The position numbers were made by a program, and so were the translations under genes. The notes below the pieces were generated by a model. The model ran no database searches. It had not been told where the DNA came from and worked only from the letters and a program-made list of their open reading frames with translations. This document shows, piece by piece, positions 18,201-22,008 of a DNA stretch of 22,008 bases (positions are counted from its first letter, which is position 1; every line of letters starts with the position of its first letter). This DNA is from Saprolegnia diclina VS20 (lineage: Eukaryota > Oomycota > Saprolegniomycetes > Saprolegniales > Saprolegniaceae). The stretch is taken from positions 1,288,744 through 1,310,751 of the forward strand of contig NW_008246072.1 of the NCBI RefSeq assembly GCF_000281045.1, read 5' to 3'.

Positions 18201-20560
18201 GCTCGGACACGTCGGCTGTTGTCCGCCAGAGCGCGCTCCAGGTGTGGAAGAGCGTCGTTTCCAACACGCCCAAGACTCTGCGCTCGATCCTCGAGACGCT
18301 TATGCTCCTCATCGTGCAAGCGCTCTCGGGCAAGAACGTCGAGAAGCAGACTGTCGCTGGTCGCACGCTCGGCGAAATTGTGCGCAAGCTCGGCGAGCGC
18401 GTCATGCCCGAGGTCGTCCCGATCCTGCGTGCGGGCCTCGACCCGATGAACCCCGCCGGCATGCGCCAGGGCGTTTGCTTGGGTCTTGCCGAGGTCATCC
18501 AGTGCTCGCCCAAGAAGCAGCTCGAAGATTTCGTCGAGACGCTTGTCGTGGCGCTCGAAGACGCTCTTTGCGACGCGCTGCCCGAGGTCCGCCGCGCGGC
18601 CGGTGGTGCGTTCGACGTCTTCCACAAGAGCATGGGCTACCGCTCGATCGACGAGCTCATCCCGCGCCTCCTCAAGCGCATCACATCGGTGGACGACCTC
18701 GTCCAGGAGCGCGCGCTGGCGGGTCTCCAGGAAGTGCTCAAGGTCAAGTCGCGCGAGGTGCTTCCGTACCTCGTGCCGCGCCTTCTCACGACGCCGATGG
18801 CTTTGTCCAACGTCCAAGCGATCGCGCACATCGCGTCTGTCTCGGGTGCGGTGCTGCACTACCACATGGACCGCATCCTCCAGGTCCTCTTCAACGAGTA
18901 CGTCGCGGTTGTCACGAGCCGCCCGAACGACGAGATGGCTGCAGCGATCCAGCACTCGGTGCGTGCAGTTGCGTTGAGTGTCGAGGCAGCCGGCGTCCAG
19001 TGGCTTGCCGCTGAAATCTGCAAGTACTGCGAAGGCGACATTGCTGAGACGCGGTATCTTGCGTGCTGGCTCATCGCGGCGTTTTGCCAGTCGGCGACTG
19101 TCTCGTACGACGAGCAAGTCCCGATCTTCCTCAAGTACGTCCTCGCGCGCTTCAACGACAGCGATGCGTCGGTCGTCGAGGCTGCGCTCTTGGCGTTTAG
19201 CAGCCTCAACACGACAATCCGGCCCGACGAGCTCGCCAAGCACATCGACTTTATCCGCAACAACCTCAGCTCGATCGTCAGTGACGCGCGCCATCGCAAG
19301 GGCGGTGTCGGTGCCACAGGCCACTTTATCTTGCCGGCGCTTGCGCTGCCCAAGGGCCTCGACCCGTTCCTGCCGGCCTACCAGCACGCGCTCATGAACG
19401 GTACGCCCGAAGCGCGCCAGAGCGCTGCGGCTGGCCTCGGCGAGCTTGTGCAGCTGGCGTCGCCCGCGTGCCTCAAGAGCGTTCTCATCAAGATCACGGG
19501 TCCGCTCATTCGTATCGCTGGCGACCGCTTCCCGGGCCACGTCAAGGCTGCGATCCTCTCGACGCTTGAGATCTTGCTCGTCAAGGGGGGCGTCGCACTC
19601 AAGCCGTTCTTGCCGCAGCTGCAGACGACGTTCGTCAAGGCGCTCAACGATACGAGCGCGTCTGTGCGTGCGTGCGGTGGCTCGGCCCTCGTCCATCTCG
19701 TTGCGCTCTCGCCCCGTATCGACCCGCTCATTGCCGAGCTCACGGACAAGGTTGCGTCGACGACGGGCGGCGTCCAGGAGGCCAACCTTGACGCGCTGGT
19801 TGCGATTCTCACCCGCGTCGGCGCCAAGGTCTCGGCGTCGGCTGTACTCGCGGTGGAGGACGCCCTTCGCGGCCTCCTCATCACGGACGACGACCTCCTC
19901 CGTGTGCGCGCGAGCAACGGCCTTGCCCTCGCGCTCTCGCTCGGCAGCGAAGAACATGGTGTCGCGATGGTCGAGGAGCTCGTGCAGCCGTCGACGGAGC
20001 TCTGGACGCTTCGCCATTCGGCGGCGCTGGTAGCATCGGGCTTGCTCAGCCTCTCGCCGGTGCCGACGTGGGTTGTGACCACGCTTGCGGCGCCGGTCGT
20101 CCCGACGCTCGTGGCGCTCGCCCGCGACGAGAACCCGCTTGTCAAGTCGTCGAGCCTCACAGCGCTTGGCCTCGCGGTCAAGGTCGACGCGGCGCTAGTC
20201 TCGGCGGACGTTGTCCAGGCGCTCGTTGTGGGCCTCACGGATGCCGTCAACAAGGATGTCAACCGCACGGCGCTGCGCGTCGTCAAGCGCATGGCCAAGG
20301 TCGCCCCGAAGCGTGTGCGCCAGCACTTGGGTGCACTCGTGCCGCCGATTTTTGCGCTCATCAAGAGCCCCAACATCAACATCAAGCTCGGTGCCGAGCG
20401 CGCGCTCTTGTACGTGCTCGAGGTTGCGACGCGCCCCGAGACGCTCGCGGAATACTGCGCAAGCGCCGAGCAAGGCAAGCTCCTCGCCGAGTACGGCCGC
20501 CGTGTCCTCTCCAAGCTCAAGGTCAACGAAGACGACAGCGACGACGAAGGCGCCAAGTAG
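12223..20560 (+). CDS. GCN1: GCN1, ribosome-associated activator of the GCN2 eIF2-alpha kinase
   Basis: Four exons: 12223-12318, 12361-12831, 12873-13931 and 13976-20560. The introns are 42, 41 and 44 nt. The product is 2736 residues against about 2670 in yeast and human, so it is complete. Nearly all of it is HEAT repeats. The centre (about 1390-1890) is the eEF3-like region, with FGDRMGAAFGVSAVVKGLGI near 1449, WRTKQAAIQLLGAMASCAPK, FVHSIDAPSLALVMPVLQRG and the GCN1 signature NWRIRQSSISLLGDLLYRV starting at residue 1885. The C-terminal HEAT region (roughly 2100-2480 by position) should be the part that binds the RWD domain of GCN2. Acidic linkers occur near residue 702 (DENDDDDDEEDDDE) and 1141, and the C-terminus is acidic. 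GCN1 binds stalled or collided ribosomes in the cytosol with GCN20-type ABCF partners and passes the uncharged-tRNA signal to GCN2. ATG 12223 follows two stem-loops and gives a normal N-terminus. Confidence 0.97.
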
Positions 20561-20920
20561 AAACAAATGCGTCCTAGCTGCCTATAAACATCACTCGAAT
20601 AGCATATTCAATTGCACTCGTACACTCTCAAGTCGCGTACGGAGCTTGCCGACGGCGAGTGAGCATGCTGCTGTGTTTCCGTCCTTATAAATGGCATGTG
20701 CCATGTACAAGCTCGCAAATAGTGCAATTCGGCATCACTTTGGATACGAGTTTCGAGCGCTGCAGGCCGCGCACGACGGTGCAACTTGGTGCTCCGTGCT
20801 ATACAAAGCAAACTTAATCACTCTACCACGTATGAGCCATTTTGTATTTTGACCGACGTTGGCCATCAAATCGCGATCGGGAACGCACCGCGACAACTTG
20901 CGTGTTATTAGCCATATTAT

Positions 20921-20932
20921 CCGGATATCCGG
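20921..20932. repeat. 12-bp perfect palindrome
   Basis: CCGGATATCCGG equals its own reverse complement and sits inside a short tandem TATCCGG duplication. It lies in gene-free DNA about 360 bp after GCN1 and could be a dimeric protein site or chance. Confidence 0.6.
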
Positions 20933-21101
20933 TGCAGCATCCGCGAGCTCAGGCCGCGGGGTCGACCGCTTTGCGCTCGAAAACGAAATGGCTAAGACTT
21001 GGCACAGTAGTAAATAACGCTATAGAGGGCACGGAAAGCGAGGTCGCATCGACGTACGAGGCGCACAGCGATGGCGAGACGCGATCCAAGATGCGCGCCA
21101 A

Positions 21102-21185
21102 ACTAAGATCGTAGTGCCATCTGAGAGGCACAACGCACTCCAGACTAAGAGCTTAGTGCCATCTTAGCGGCATCACGCCAGGACG
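21102..21185. repeat. Tandem duplication, two 42-bp units
   Basis: Unit one (21102-21143) and unit two (21144-21185) both start ACTAAGA and share TAGTGCCATCT. The first 36 positions agree at about 30, and the ends have diverged. The second unit contains the palindrome CTAAGAGCTTAG. It looks like an old local duplication. Confidence 0.75.
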
Positions 21186-22008
21186 CTGACGTCGCTTGCC
21201 GGCAACATCACGTTTGAAACGGAATCGCCCATAGTTGGCACAGTGATAGAAGACGCTTCGGAGAGTAAAGCAGACTGCGATTCGTCATCGCTGCAGGCCT
21301 ACAACGCGTGCAATGCTCGACCACAAATACAAAGCGCTCATGAAACGTGAAAGATGCAAATGACTGCATTGGCACGCCGTAGGCGTCATCTTTTGCACTT
21401 GTAGCGACGATCTCCCCTTTCAGTGGAACAAAATTGCGATTCCCGGCAACATATATTTAAATACGAAGCTTCACACCTCGATTTGAGCAATGTCGTTGAT
21501 AACACATCGGGTTCGCGCGCGCGGCGTACCCACACGCATATCACTGTACGCATGGACGTGGAGGCGTGGTCGACAACTGGTGTTGAGAAGCGAGCCCCAC
21601 GACATTCGTGTCATCGTCGACTTGACGTTGGCAGCGATATACACACAAAATATGCATTTCCGTGTCTCACATCTGAAGCGCTGCAACCCAAACGCCAATC
21701 TTTCACGCAGTTCGTGTTCCCGACGACTGTTATCACCTAAACCGACTAACGCCGTCCGCTTCCGTGTTGGTGCCGAATCCGCCTCCATCAACTCCGCCGT
21801 ACTTGTAACGTGTACAGTGCACGTAATGAAAACTATGCTGGCTTGATTGCTCGAGCGCATCTATGGAGCTTGCCAACGCCATGGACAAACGCGCCCACAC
21901 CCTAAGCAAATGCAACGCCTCAACGAGAGCGAAAACGACCTGGCACGAGACGCAGCTTCAATGCATGCTATTGCTAAAACCTAATGTTTGCCAACTTGAA
22001 TTCTTGAT

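Larger units (their letters stand above)
20561..22008. other. 1.45-kb stretch without a supportable gene
   Basis: Downstream of GCN1, base composition drops from the C/G-rich exon pattern to mixed or AT-rich, and open frames are short with poor codon use. Contents I can point to are a 12-bp palindrome at 20921-20932, a 42-bp tandem duplication at 21102-21185, and two diverged segments sharing TTGGCACAGT (about 20999 and 21229). A TATATTTAAATA lies near 21450, about 35 bp before an ATG at 21490 that opens 118 codons. An ATG at 21863 opens a frame to the window edge. Neither frame has real-exon codon use. The region may be intergenic DNA or a decayed sequence. Confidence 0.5.

Noticed and set aside
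18083-20017. 644-codon minus-strand open frame opposite GCN1
   Set aside because: Same antisense effect of codon bias; no domain and an Arg/Glu/Asp-rich translation.
21471-21860. Overlapping 118-129-codon open frames on both strands near the right end
   Set aside because: A TATA-like stretch precedes the plus-strand one, but both have mixed codon use, no domain and no splice-site pattern like the real genes.
21863-22008. Open frame starting MELANAMDKRAHTL and running off the window
   Set aside because: Codon use is unlike real exons and a different frame over the same bases looks equally coding-like. Not decidable from 146 bases.

Overview
The window looks like nuclear DNA of an oomycete, most likely a saprolegnialean (Saprolegnia/Achlya/Aphanomyces type). 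The evidence is a compact gene layout, coding exons with strong C/G-ending codons, and very short GT-AG introns. The introns I could place run from 37 to 50 nt, usually with GTACG-like donors and TAG acceptors. The genes include a sterol C24-reductase, which sterol-synthesising saprolegnians have and Peronosporales such as Phytophthora lack, and a family GH81 beta-1,3-glucanase suited to a beta-glucan wall or mycolaminarin store. The lineage is inferred; no rRNA or other marker is present.

Layout, left to right. At 1-91 there is a coding-like sliver of a gene that leaves the window. At 136-1798 (minus) is a five-exon GOST-like seven-transmembrane protein with a signal peptide. At 2100-2882 (plus) is an intronless gene resembling bacterial Smi1/Knr4 (SUKH-like) proteins. 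At 3382-5298 (plus) is a nine-exon DHCR24/DWF1 delta24-sterol reductase. Convergent with it, at 5363-7726 (minus, possibly starting at 7895), is the GH81 glucanase in five or six exons. At 8174-11900 (plus) is a seven-exon HECT E3 ubiquitin ligase with an acidic middle, an insertion in the HECT N-lobe and an unusual acidic tail beyond the HECT domain. At 12223-20560 (plus) is a complete four-exon GCN1, the ribosome-bound activator of the GCN2 kinase. The last 1.45 kb (20561-22008) holds no gene I can support, only short degenerate repeats.

The genes do not form one pathway; they are independent housekeeping or accessory functions (sterol synthesis, glucan hydrolysis, ubiquitylation, amino-acid starvation signalling, membrane trafficking). 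The points most worth a second look are the HECT architecture, start-overlapping upstream ORFs at two genes, an 18-bp inverted repeat just upstream of the sterol reductase, stop-free introns of length 3n that could be retained in frame, and the intronless, possibly bacterial-derived gene. I saw no convincing novel multi-gene system, virus-like element, CRISPR array or RNA gene.
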